The position numbers were made by a program, and so were the translations under genes. Under the pieces are notes generated by a model that was not told the DNA's origin, made no database searches, and worked only from the letters and a program-made list of their open reading frames with translations. From Arctopsyche grandis (Eukaryota > Arthropoda > Insecta > Trichoptera > Hydropsychidae), in assembly GCF_051622035.1 (NCBI RefSeq), contig NC_135359.1, positions 28,487,501 to 28,551,500 on the forward strand: DNA of 64,000 bases, written 5' to 3'. The first letter of the stretch is position 1; each line of letters opens with the position of its first letter. Below, one piece after another: positions 9,920-21,104 of the stretch.

Positions 9920-10330
9920 ACACACATTTTCCTAATTTCGTCTACCCATCTTTCCTGCGGTATTCCTTTTACCCTTTTGCATTCTCTCGGGTAACATTCA
10001 AGTACTTCTTTTGTCCACCTTTAGTCCATTCTAATAGCCGCGTAGCCCGTCCATTGCCATTTCAATCTCTTTATTCTATCTAATATGTCCACTACCCTTA
10101 TCATACTTCTCACCCACATGTTCCGCTTCTTGTCTTTCCTCGTTATGCTGAGCATACAGCGTTTCATACTTCTTTCAGTGCATTGAACTCTGTGTAGCAT
10201 CTTGGCGTTCAGTATCCAAGTTTCACATCCATACGTCATCACTGGCAAAACGCATTGATCGAAGATGAAGAGATAAAGAGACGTATGAAATTATGATGGA
10301 GTGCATTTGGACGAATGAGTGTGGTTTTTG
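9920..10330 (-). mobile_element. RTE-like LINE RT C-terminal fragment
   Basis: The minus-strand frame 10248-10021 contains VMTYGCETWIL, then RSMKRCMLSITRKDK and KRLKWQWTGYAA. This is the C-terminal signature of a widespread RTE-related LINE (V-TYG-ETW ... MER-ML ... LKWQWAGH). The frame decays beyond 10020, where GRW...VLEWYP-type coding sequence continues with damage. A second copy of the family lies at 58850-59510. Confidence 0.85.
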
Positions 10331-10383
10331 AATAATATATTTAAATATGAAACATTAAAATTACACTGTTCGATACGAAAAAT

Positions 10384-11078
10384 GGTTCAGAGACGAGATA
10401 TGACTATTCTTATAGATCTATGCCCAGTTAACACGAATCTGGTAATAAAAAAATGTTGATTGGCTCGAGATTCGGAGATATGTGTTTTTTAAATCGCGCG
10501 GTTTTTCTATATCTTGGTGTTGTTTGGTCGATGTCTCAAAATCTGTCAATTTTCTGTTCAAAATGAATATTGGAATCTATAGTCGGGTATTTTATCTTTC
10601 ACTTGTTGTACTTTTCAGCTTTCAAATATCTCTAAGTAGTCGTCCAGTTCAAATCAAAAGTCAAAAGTACGTATTTTCTCTTTGGATTTTTTCCCACTGT
10701 TAATACTATTTTATATTGAGTATTTTCTATTGAAACATGTTAATTGGGATAGTGTTCTAGCCACATTATTTTTTGTTTTCGTTTAAAAGGGTTAATTGAA
10801 AGTGTGCTGAATTTTAAATCGGTAAAATTGCGAGCTAAAAGTTCGCACTATTATTTACTCGTATTTACACGAATCTTAATTGAATTAATAGGGATAATAT
10901 ATTAAATTGTCTTTATATGAGAATTAAATAAAATTCCACTTAAAAAAATCATATTTCGACTATTCTTGTGGATTAATAACAAAAGTTCGTTTATTTTATC
11001 GAGGTAAGCCAGTTGTCAATTGAATTTGTGTTCACTGGGTATAGATCTATAAGAAAAGTCATATCTCGTCTCTGAACC
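10384..11078. mobile_element. DNA-transposon-like element with ~55-bp terminal inverted repeats
   Basis: The left arm (10384 to about 10440) starts GGTTCAGAGACGAGATATGA and contains TCTTATAGATCTATGCCCAG. The right arm (about 11022 to 11078) is its reverse complement with a few mismatches. The 580 bp between them have no recognisable transposase. I could not define a target duplication. Confidence 0.7.
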
Positions 11079-11339
11079 AAAAAAAAGTCGTCATTTGTTC
11101 CAAAGTGGGTGCCATGGCACCTCTCGTGTATCCGCTAGTGCTCTCAATGTGGAATATTGGTTATTTAAAAATATATATCGGTTCATTTGACAGTCAAAGG
11201 GTTAAACAGTTAAATGCCACTACGCCTATGAACTTGTACGCGTGTGTAGATGTAACTACCACGTTGACTTTGAACAAGTATGCAGTAGTGGTGGAGGCGG
11301 TTTATTAAGTAATGTTTGCAGACGTTTTAGAGCCGTGGT

Positions 11340-11373
11340 TCAGTTGGTGAGAGGACTCGAACGATAGAGGACA
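11340..11373 (+). promoter_or_regulatory. Inr + DPE core promoter of the PEBP gene
   Basis: TCAGTT at 11340-11345 fits the arthropod initiator (TCAKTY). Taking its A (11342) as +1, GGACA at +28 to +32 fits the DPE consensus RGWYV at exactly the required spacing. No TATA box is evident. The predicted 5' leader would be 49 nt before the ATG at 11391. The same segment resembles a tRNA A box (GTTCAGTTGGTGAG), so a SINE-derived origin is possible. Confidence 0.5.
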
Positions 11374-11390
11374 AACAACCTGAGGGAGTG

Positions 11391-13804
11391 ATGACATCAA
11401 AATACCACACCACTTTCTTTGTCCTCGCGGCCCTCATAGTCGCCGTGAGTTGTAAAGAGTCCTGCGACAAGTTGGACGGAAAGAAACTCCTGGAGGGATG
11501 CTCGTTGCTCAAAGGACTGTCCATCATCAGCAAAGGTGGCACCCTAGTCAACGAATCCAACTGTGATGTCCTTTTACCCAAGTTGATATTCGCCAAGGAG
11601 CCCAAAGTCACCTTCGACAGTGCTAAGGCTGTAAGCGTACCAACAATCAACTCCTTATCTACTCTTTGTATGTATGTAGTTTTAACACGTACTAATATTG
11701 ATAAGACATTGTTTTTAAATATTTTCAGGATAAATTCTATACAGTTTTGGCCATCGATCCAGATGCACCCAACCACTCTCCTGGAAATTATTTCTTGCAT
11801 ATGATCAAGTCAAACGTTCCAGTAAGCATTACATTACATATTACGCAACTTTACGACTGCATGTTTAATTTTTTTGCATCAGCAATACTCTACTTGCATT
11901 TATTTAATAGCATTACTGTATAGCCTGTTGACGCGCAACACTTAATTTCGGAAAAATTGTAGTATGATTTATAAATTAAAACTGGTTGAGTTGTGTAAGC
12001 TTTGATTATTTTTGAAAATATTAGGAAATAATACTAAATTAATTGAAATAGTTTGTTTAAATGCTAGTAGTTGACTTAAATTTATTTAATTTTGATACTA
12101 TTAGCCGGCGTTGCTCGGGTGGATGATTGTTATATAAAACGGCATTGAATCTTTTCCAAAAACCGTCTACGGTCTTAATTCAGATGGTATTCCAAATTCG
12201 GTGTATCAAAATCGAAAACTAGATTTGCAAAGTGACTAATTTTTAGATTGAAATACAGAATTATGTGTTGTGCAACTTATTTCATACTCTTTTTCCATTT
12301 TACGTGGGTCAAGTTTTATTCGTGTACAATTTTTGCTGCGTGTATACCGGAATAAATCTATCATTTATTATTGTCAATTTGCGGGTAGTGTATATATATG
12401 AAAGTGTATGCATATTTTTTCCGTTTCATGCATATTAAATAGAGTAGTAAATACTTCAGATTGTTTTTTTATACTGAAATTTTATTCGAGCGGCAACTTT
12501 TTGCACGGCAATCTGTCACCGTATAGGTCAACAACTCTTCAGTTTCCATCTTAAAAAGTGATCGTTTTCATTATCGATGCAAATTAATCGTTTAAATGTC
12601 CGTCCACTTCACAATGGCTACTATTAAAATGTACGTTCATATCTACGACTTTCAAGGACGAACACACACACACACACTTTAATTCGCAATCCTTTCGAAT
12701 TGGCGACAAAGAGATGTTCTTCTGGTTTTGTCAGTTTGTTTGAGCGAGTATGTGTGTGCACATAACTAGTCTAAAGGTTTTAGAGCGATTCTCAAATATC
12801 ATTCGAAACCTGTACACGTCCAAAACAACTTTCACCAGAATTTTCGACTGCAGTTCTATGAATCAATTTCGTCACAACGTGCACTGAATATTTTAACCGA
12901 AGAAAAAAATTGCTGTTTTTTTTTCTTTACTTATTTGATGCATCTTGTAACATTATTTATTTATTATAGTTAAGCTATAGTGACATTACAGATAAAAATG
13001 TAAAGTAAAGAGCAAAAATAATAGAAAAAAAAAAATTAAATGAAATATGAACAATTAAATGCGAGAACACATTTACGATCTCAAATTAAACAACTCCTCA
13101 ACCGGATCAGCATATTTTAAATTCAAAAAATCCAAGCTAACAGAAATCTGGTTGAGGAGTTTGATGCCCCGAGCAACAGGCGACGAAAAAATCAAATCAG
13201 TACGTGTATTAGGAGAAGAGAACAAACTGTGGCATCTAATGTACCTGAGATAAGCATATTGGGAAGAATATTTTGAATCCAAAGCCTCACTTATAAGTTG
13301 ACCGTTTTATCAATCGTACTATTAGTATGGCTAATAATGCTATTAGCAGTTAATTGGATAAAATTACGTTGGCCATGATTTGGAAACATTTTAACAACTT
13401 CCGGCCTGATGGCTACAATCGTTGATTGGTGTAATTTCGTCAACATTATCTAATTAATTTAATTTCATAATAGCATGTTTATTTTTCAGGGGTCGTCTCT
13501 TTTGGAAGGTGATATAACAACTGGAGTTGATGTAACCAGTGAGTGTCGCAAATGACAAATTATTATTTGTTTCGTTAAGGTTTACTTATTAGATTTGATT
13601 ATTTTAGAATATAGAGGACCTGGTCCGCCGAAAGGTACCGGAGATCATCGCTATTTGTTCGTTGTATACGAACAAAAATCTGGTGATTTGAAGTTGGAAG
13701 CTTCGGAAGTCAGGGCCAGGTTCAATCCATCGGATTGGATGAAAGATTTGCCGCTGTGCGGACCGGTTGCTGGAGTTCAATTCAGGGCCAGATTCGAACT
13801 GTGA
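11391..13804 (+). CDS. secreted phosphatidylethanolamine-binding (PEBP) family protein
   Basis: Four exons (11391-11630, 11729-11821, 13490-13538, 13608-13804), all GT-AG and in frame, encode 192 residues. The N-terminus is a signal peptide (hydrophobic core FFVLAALIVAVSC, residues 9-21), so the product is secreted, like the insect antennal a5-type PEBPs. The PEBP core follows: DPDAP at residues 90-94, the pocket histidine His104 in LHMIKSNVPG, and GPGPPKGTGDHRYLFVVYEQ (residues 131-150) with the second Pro-Pro/His ligand motif. These residues line the anion-binding pocket that holds phospholipid head groups. The C-terminus ends soon after PVAG, so the last helix of mammalian PEBP1 is missing. 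Several cysteines (21, 25, 37, 58) suggest disulphides. The ligand is unknown. Intron 2 (1.67 kb) carries LINE debris. The start ATG is the first in the predicted transcript. Confidence 0.93.
12090..12180 (-). mobile_element. decayed Helitron-like 3' end
   Basis: On the minus strand a CCCGAGCAACGCCGGC hairpin-like block is followed by a degraded CTAGT-like terminus (TAATAGTAT). It resembles the better ends at 28.24, 28.86 and 57.3 kb. It sits in PEBP intron 2. Confidence 0.4.
12955..13285 (-). mobile_element. LINE 3' fragment in PEBP intron 2
   Basis: The minus-strand frame 13282-13073 includes CHSLFSSPNTRTD, then SSPVARGIKLLN, then DFLNLKYADPVEELFNL. This is the extreme C-terminus of a Jockey/CR1-type LINE ORF2 (RT...SPL-RAI-LLN). 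Its 3' end carries the hairpin-type tail TAGTGACATTACAG near 12980. Confidence 0.7.
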
Positions 13805-13856
13805 AGTTTGGAAAATTGAAAAAAAAGAAGTTACGAAAGTATTTTCGTTTTGTGAT

Positions 13857-13941
13857 AATAAATATTATGTAATAATTCGTTGGGATACTTTGAAATTTGT
13901 ACGAAAATGCCGGCGTATACTTTTTGTATTGGCGAAATAAA
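13857..13941 (+). terminator. polyadenylation signals of the PEBP gene
   Basis: AATAAA occurs at 13857-13862 and 13936-13941, 53 and 132 bp after the stop codon. Either could direct 3' end formation. Confidence 0.65.
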
Positions 13942-14799
13942 TCGAGTATTCAATTGATGTAGTATTTTGTTTTTATTTTAAACAATAATAAATTTGTATT
14001 TTTATTTAAATATATTATGGTGTATTCAAATTTGTATGAGATGGTGCGAATATTCTTTATTTTTATTGATTTTAAGAACACACTCAAAAGTGCGGCACAG
14101 GACTCGTAGATTGGACTCTCACTGTGAAAGGCTCGTCTTCATGTCATTGTTAATTTGAACGATTTTATTATTTTGACACTTTTCTCCTACATTTCTTCAT
14201 ATACATATGTATGTACGTATGTGGGGTGACCATACGTCCCATTTTTTACGTGCCTTGCGTTTGTCCGTCGTACAGAAGAATTTTATTATACATATTTCCA
14301 TATTTATCCTTGTTTTTCCAAATCAAATTATTTCTTAAAAACAAATATTATTATTGAAATATACATTTGCATATGTAAAATATGTACATTCTTTTTAAAG
14401 TAACATTTAAAGATTTTGTTACATCATTAATTTTTCTGAAAAAATTCGGTTTGTTCTATTACTTTCATCATAATTATTTTTAAATAACTGTAAAATACAA
14501 TATTATATCGTCTATGCATAATTTGTGTTGTTTCATTTTCTTCTTATAAATAAATGTACGTTCTGGTAAGAATTAAATTACTAAAAAAAAGAAGAAATGA
14601 AAATTAAAGGTAACAAAGTTTTCAGTTGCACATAATTTTTTGCAAGGAAAAGAAACCGTTATATTTTTGGAAATTTTTAGTTATTTTGTTGGTAGATTTT
14701 GCACGTTTTAGAAAAAATATCAGCCTGCGGCGCATGAACATGGAAGGGTATATTATTTTTTTTAATCTTGTTTATATTTTCATTGTACACAAGAATTGT

Positions 14800-15172
14800 C
14801 GATGCGGTGCAAACGATCGAAAAGCGCCAGACAGACAGAACCACAGATTAACGACACGTGTTCCTTATGCGTGCGCACTGCTCGCACTTACACTAAGCGA
14901 AATCTCCCGACATACCTACCCTGTATACGTTCTGTGCTTCTGATACTTTAGTTCCGAATTTTTCCTTATTAAATTATTAAAAACTCGCCAGAAAGAACCA
15001 ACTCAATTTTAATAATTACCATTTTAATAATTACATCTGTGCACATCGAAAGGTTACTCGTCATCTGATGTGCAATTTTCCATTCGTCAAGTTGAGAATT
15101 GCGTTTAAAGCAGCCATTCAGTTAATCTGTGGTTCAATCTGTCTGGCGCTTTTCGATCGTTTGCACCAAACC
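14800..15172. mobile_element. TIR element flanked by a 10-bp duplication (Mutator-like)
   Basis: The left arm (GGTGCAAACGATCGAAAAGC, from 14806) and right arm (ending GCTTTTCGATCGTTTGCACC at about 15167) are inverted over about 47 bp, through CCACAGATTAAC. The 10-mer CAAGAATTGT occurs immediately outside both ends (14790-14799 and 15173-15182). A 9-11 bp duplication is typical of the Mutator/MULE superfamily. No transposase is present. Confidence 0.75.
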
Positions 15173-15182
15173 CAAGAATTGT

Positions 15183-16205
15183 ACATTCTGAAAAAAATAT
15201 AATAGAAAAAAAAAATCCTTATACTATTGTTTTAGCTGATCCCAAACATGTATCATCCTAGGCTGGACCGCCCCTAGAAAACTAGGTTCCCGGAAAAATG
15301 CACTAAATTGCACTGAATAGTGGCACAGTTTCGGGAAGTCATAATTTTCTAAAAAAGTACTTACGCAATAGAATTCCACAAAAAGGTGAGCACCCTCGGA
15401 TAACATACAAACACTTCTTGACGTTTTTTTGTGACATTATATTGCGTTAGTTCTCCTTGAGCATCTTTGAAAGTTTGGATGTCTCGAAAGTGCAACTTTC
15501 TCGGGTGCATTTGTCCGGTTAACAGAAAAATAGCCTGTGTACGGGCCAATCGTCATTATAAGTACATTTCACTATAAGTCATTCTCCATATATCCGCCAT
15601 TTTTAATCGATTCTCATTTCTCACCCACAATTCATCTTTTGATCATTTAATGTTTTTCCATTTATATATATTTTTACAAGAATATAACAACTATGTACAT
15701 ATGTAAGTTTTGCATCCAAATTATGCTATGAACAAAGTTCACAGATTAAATTATCATTTAATCTTCTTCATACAGGACCGGAAGAGTTTGACAGGAATTA
15801 ACATAGTATTTATTTTAATTTGAACCTCCAGCCAATTAATTGATAATTAAGTCAATTCTAAGTTTTATACCTACATCTATCAAATTTTCCTTATACATAT
15901 TTGTTTCAAATTGAAAATATAACTAGTAGCAAAGACGCAATCCTTTTTAAAGCAGAGCTCTGTAGTATAATTTTAGCACGCATCGATAGATGTCTTTGCC
16001 TATCCGATTGTAGGAAATTTAAATTCGAAATATTTTCAACCTGTTGATATAGCAACGTCTCCATGGACACGGATAAGAACAGCCAACGAATTATTTAGAC
16101 CTTCCTTTAATATTATTATTAATTTGCATAGAAAAGCATCACACAAAATGAACTTGGCTTATCAAACTCATACTAAGGAAGTATTTACCCAAGTTTTAAG
16201 GTAAT
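15183..16205. other. gene-free AT-rich spacer
   Basis: Only short unrelated open frames (up to about 60 codons) lacking domain motifs or splice context. No repeat family was recognised. Confidence 0.6.
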
Positions 16206-16209
16206 TTAT

Positions 16210-16440
16210 TGAGGGAGAGGGATGGATAAGAGTCGCCCTGGAGCCGGGCCATCACCTGGATACCAACTGGAGGCACGCCACTGTGCGCCGTGACATTTAA
16301 CAACTGAGCCACGGCCGCGCAACCCCTTGTAATTCGAGGCTGGCAACCTTCAAAATGGTACCTATGGCAACAGCTTCCTACCAGGGTTGATCACCCTTGC
16401 ACCAAACCTCCCGACAGAGTTGTCAACAAACCTGTAAAAC
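16210..16440 (-). repeat. second tRNA-like SINE type (fragment)
   Basis: On the minus strand a GGCCGTGGCTCAGTTGTTAA A-box-like segment (near 16300-16318) leads into a GC-richer body with CCCGGCTCCAGGGCGAC. It has no similarity to the main SINE family beyond the tRNA-like head. Its body continues to about 16440. Confidence 0.45.
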
Positions 16441-16960
16441 TTTTCGCAATCGATATGCATACCTACTACATTAATCCAAGACTTATATCACACAAGATGT
16501 TATGGGTACTGATGAATGCAGATTGACTGAGAATGTACTATATTCCATTTGTAAGGTAGTCTACGCTCATCATTATGAATAGACTAGTGTTGTACCCGAT
16601 GACTTATCATTGCATGGGTGTTGGCATATTAAGATTTAAATAAAAAAAAATTAAAAGAAATGTGTCGTCGGTCATGAATTCGATCCCCATTTTGAATTTT
16701 TACAAATACCATTTAAATATAATATTTAATTGTTTAATATAAAAAAAATGGTAAAAACTACCTACCTACTTACATACATATAAACAATATAAAACACCTA
16801 TAGAAAAAATTATTAATTAATTAATTAACTAATTAAATACATTTTCAATAGATGGCGGTAAATTCTCTTCCAAGCGGAAACATTAGTTGCGATCAGTATA
16901 TATAGAAGTTTTTTCTTTTGTTATTGTATTCGTATATACATAGCATTTTAGCTGTGACGT

Positions 16961-17520
16961 ACATATACGCTACCATTAAGCCAGCAGTTTGGCTTAATGG
17001 TAGCGTATATATTTAGCACCTCTGAGGTCAAAGGTTCGAGTCCTCGCCAAATCTGCTGGTTAGATTTGGGGGTTTTGTGACTCCAAATCGATCGTTTCTC
17101 TATCAGAGTTTGCCAATTTTATCTGATCATTGCTGAAACAGTTCCTGAAAATTGGTATTAGATATATTCCTGTTGTCACAAAAAATCTACCTGTGTATAA
17201 TTTGTAATAATTATGCACAGTAATCTGAAATCTATAGATATCTCTATAATTTCTTATTTATTATATGTATAAAAATTGTAGACAAAAAAAATCTAAAAAT
17301 AATCCATAGATGTCTCTATGACTATTTATTTCTGATTAATTGTTATATGCTATATATTCTGATTGTACATATATGTATTACTGTATTTCTGATTTCTGAT
17401 TGTGTATGTATTCTGTATTTCGTTAACGTACACCCGTCGCATTGGAGCGATCTGTAATGACGAGTGTATATTGATTTGTAACAATAAAAATAAAAATAAA
17501 TAAAAAATATGTATGTATGT
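16961..17520 (+). repeat. SINE with tail type B and an inverted duplication of its head
   Basis: Full-length SINE: A box TGGCTTAATGGTAGCG (about 16990), B box GGTTCGAGTCC, the shared body, then a 3' hairpin ACACCCGTCGCATTGGAGCG...GACGAGTGT and an (AAATA)n end near 17490. Immediately before it, 16961-16983 is the reverse complement of 16989-17011. The SINE start is therefore mirrored into a palindrome around CCAGCAGTTTGG. Confidence 0.8.
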
Positions 17521-18326
17521 CGAATAAAAACGACTATTATAGCACGGCGAGCGTTATCTCAGACAGACAGACACATATAATAGCGATATTATATTATTAA
17601 TAGATAAGTGCACGTGCCAAATTTTAGTCTGATCTGTACCACTTGCTGCTCTGTACTATTTTCTAAAACGCTAATTCACTGCTGCTGGGCGTAGGTGCAA
17701 AATACCCCCCCCCCCCCTCCCGTTTATTTTCAAATTGATACATGAAACTAGTATGGGATCTCATTAGCATCTGGGGTGGTACCTTGTGGATTTGCACTTT
17801 AGCCAATTCGAAAACCTTGTACTTGAAGTATTTCGAAACGCAATTTTGAGGAGGCTTTTGTGTAAAACACCAAATAAGATGGCGCCATCGAATTGGGCAA
17901 CAGTTGGCGCCAAACAAGTGCTCACTAAAAACGCGCGACAGAATCGAAATGTAAAATTTATATGACAGATGCGATCGAATTTCGAATTTTCATTAAGAGA
18001 GCGCTGTGGTCGATTATGGAAATGCGTGGGAGGGAGTGTCGACGCATTAAAAAGAAAAAAAAAATAATACGCAAAACCCTTTACCGAAAATGTTTAAAAG
18101 GTTGTGGATTTATTTATACGCTGCGTTTGAAACTTTTGTGTCGTGTCGGAGAAATTCGATCCTTACGGCTCAATCTCGCCGTGCGCTCGATCTTCACGGA
18201 GGTGTATCTCGGCCGGAATAAGAGCAACACGATCGTTTTGAGTTTCGACGGGTTCCAATGATTCAGGGTAACATCGTTCGGGTCCTCGCGACCGTGAATC
18301 ATCGCCGGGGTTCGCGTTTTTAATCG

Positions 18327-18510
18327 TCAATTCCAGTAGTTGCGAAGCGTGGGTCGCGGCGGTTTGTGGCGCGTGCTCGAACCGCCTGCCCACACCTTTA
18401 TATGGACACCTCTATGTCTTATTAAATCATGATGTTTTTTCCTTTTGACAGGCAACTCGCCGCAAACCGGACAGAACTTACTATCGCCACTTCGATCAGT
18501 TTTACCTCAG
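18327..18510 (-). other. possible zinc-finger coding fragment
   Basis: A minus-strand open stretch (stop upstream near 18512, stop TGA at 18329-18327) contains FCPVCGELPVKRKKHHDLIR followed by HRGVHI, a C-x2-C...H-x4-H arrangement. There is no Met in the open part. A weak donor-like AAG/GTGTGG follows the finger. It could be an exon, a decayed transposon gag finger, or chance. The surrounding 18.1-18.6 kb is markedly GC-richer than its neighbours. Confidence 0.25.
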
Positions 18511-18949
18511 CACTGTCTCGGCTACTCTTGATTTTTGTAACACCCGGTGGCTGTTAAGTTGCCGGAGAAAACCACTTTTATGACATTTTCACAGGAAGCC
18601 AAACGGCTAATCAACCAATAGAAAATTTAACGATTGCCTAGCTTAGTCTGTGGAGCTAAGAAGACAAACTGAAGATTCTCATATTTATTACTAATTTTAT
18701 TCGACTAATGAAATACTTGTTTAAATGAAATATATTTATCTGATTAAGAAATCACCCATATGTATGTGTCTGCAAACATTAAATCAAGTGAAATATTTTT
18801 CAGGACATTGTCTATGGAAGCATTCACACAGAAAGTGTATTAAAGAATACTTAAAAACACTGAATCGTACGGCAGGGGCACGTTCTTGGCCTTCTGTGGT
18901 GAAAAAGTGAGTCTGACACCCAGGGCTTTTTTTTTCGACAAGTTTCAAA

Positions 18950-19470
18950 AAGCTTCTTTTACATTTCTTCAAATATGGGAATCGCCATTATCGATCACTA
19001 TCAAACCTACATATGTCAATACAAGGAATTTCAGCCTGGCTGGCATAGCATAGATCAAGCGTGCTAGTGATTTTTACTAGCCTCTTCTTACTTTGCTTTC
19101 AATTTTTTCGTCTGATTTCGTCTGGCGAAATTTGGGTTCTTATCCGATCGTTTTCAAACTTTGCCATTTTGCTTGATTTTTTACATGTGCGAAACTATAT
19201 CTGTGTATAACCGCGTACCTTTCTGTGTGTTTTTATAGATAATTTTGCAAATGCAAAAAAAAACGCTAGCACGCCTTATCTATACCGTCACGATTATTGG
19301 AAAACGTTTACCCCCTGGAGTGTTTTCGGTGATGTTTTATCCTTTTTTGACAGCCATCGATAGCGGTGATTCCCACATTTGAAGTAATGTAGGAGAAACT
19401 TCGAAATCAACATTGACATAAAGATACACCCATCACAGCTGAAAACCACGAGCACGTCCCGTGCCCTACT
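18950..19470. repeat. foldback/MITE-like repeat, copy B
   Basis: Same family as 1-470: the left arm near 18956-19010 (TTCTTCAAATATGGGAATCG) and the right arm 19310-19395 (CTGGAGTGTTTTCGGTGATG) are inverted. The middle contains TTATCCGATCGTTTTCAAAC (about 19140), a motif also found near 27625 in the Helitron-like region. Confidence 0.65.
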
Positions 19471-19634
19471 TTTGAGTGTGTTTTTACCATTAACGTGTGT
19501 GTGCCATGCCAAGTTAAAATATGGTTTTAAATAGTGTATTTTCCGATATTCTGTGACTGGGCAGCTTTCACTTTCAATTTTGTAGCCAAATATTCCAAAA
19601 ATAATTCCATTAAGTAATCTGTAAATATGAAATT

Positions 19635-19745
19635 TGAAAAACATCCCCGTGAGGCCCAAATCTAATTATTTAGTTTGGATCATTGTGACATTACAAGAGA
19701 GCACAATGCACCACAATGGTCGAAAAAAAAATACAGAGAGATGAC
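19635..19745 (-). mobile_element. LINE 3'-end fragment (tail type D)
   Basis: A CCCGTGAGGCCCAAAT block and a GGATCATTGTGACATTACA...CACAATGGTCG hairpin read as the reverse complement of the LINE 3' end seen at 56280-56815. Confidence 0.55.
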
Positions 19746-21100
19746 AATAATAAAAATATATATAGAAAAACAAAAATACACTTAAACACAATCATAAAAA
19801 ACATTACAACAATGCAAAATGAATTTACACAGTTGTCTTTCTTGACATTTCGGTAAACAAGACATGAGATATTAGCTATTTACAATTCAACCAAATTGTT
19901 TTCAGCAATCAATAAGAAAGCACTAGAGAGAGTTTCTTTGGAAAACTCATATGCGAAAAGATATGAAAAGTGAAAACAAAATACGCCGCTTTGAGAATGA
20001 ATACAATTCTGGATATCACCCCATGAAACCGACTACAATACATTTTAAAATACATAATACAAGACAAAGGATCGACAATATGTAGATATATGTATTATAT
20101 CAATATGTAGATGTGTCTATTATATTATTAAAAAATAGACATGTAGCGTTCGAATCCATTCATGCAAGTTGCCATGAATGGAGTTGGAAAAAATTATGCA
20201 ATACTACGACAAGTCGATCAGTATGCTAATTGCCATTCATTAAAATGGGCATATATAATTTTGAAAACGGCCAAGTAATATTATGTATATATGAATAACC
20301 CGTTCCTAGCCGGCTTTATTGTTATACGACGAGTGAAAAAATAATATATATATACATATATATAAATATACGTAGACGTGTGCGAGAGGCTTTATGTGTT
20401 AGCGCTTATTAGGGAATTCCGATTATACGGAGACGATTTATTACCGGTTTAACGAGTTTTTTTTTAAAGGTATTATATGTAAAAGATTAAATGTTAGCTC
20501 ACTTTTTTCCGCCAATGTATATATTTATTGTGTATTTACGTAGATTTTCCTCGTGTGCGAAATTTAAAATGAAAAGCGTGCATAATGAAATTGACACATA
20601 TGTATATATTATATATGTATATATAAATATGTGTATAGTTTTAATTTAAAAATTATTATTTTTTATTTTTCTTAATCGTGTTCGACCGCAAAATCGAATG
20701 AAGTGTCCTTCGTTTCTATTAGGGCTTATTTATAATTCTCAGAAATTATCATTGCGAAAGTTTGCTTTTTGAATATTTTATAATAAGATGTTCAATTAAC
20801 ACTTAATTTATGATCCGTGTCAGATGTAGCACAACTTTTTACGTTTTATATTAGTGATTTATTTGCCGATGATTTTTAATCATATGCAATTAAATGTTTG
20901 ACATTTGAATACACAATAATATATTGGGAAACTTAAAAAATTAAAACACATCATTGAAAATCGTATCCTTCAGAATTGAACTGGTTCAAATTTTTTAGCT
21001 TTTACTTTATATTTGATGAAAAATTCTTGAGATATTTCATCTAAGGAATTTGAAAACTTTCTTTTCGAGTTTTATTGTTTTGATTCTAAATGTATTTTTT
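19746..21100. other. gene-free AT-rich spacer
   Basis: Contains TATATA/CATATATGTA runs near 20340-20370 and 20595-20635. No coding or repeat structure was recognised. Confidence 0.6.
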
Positions 21101-21104
21101 GCAA

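Noticed and set aside
9649..9927. 92-codon minus-strand frame
   Set aside because: Adjacent to RTE-like LINE debris but shows no recognisable motif; most likely noncoding.
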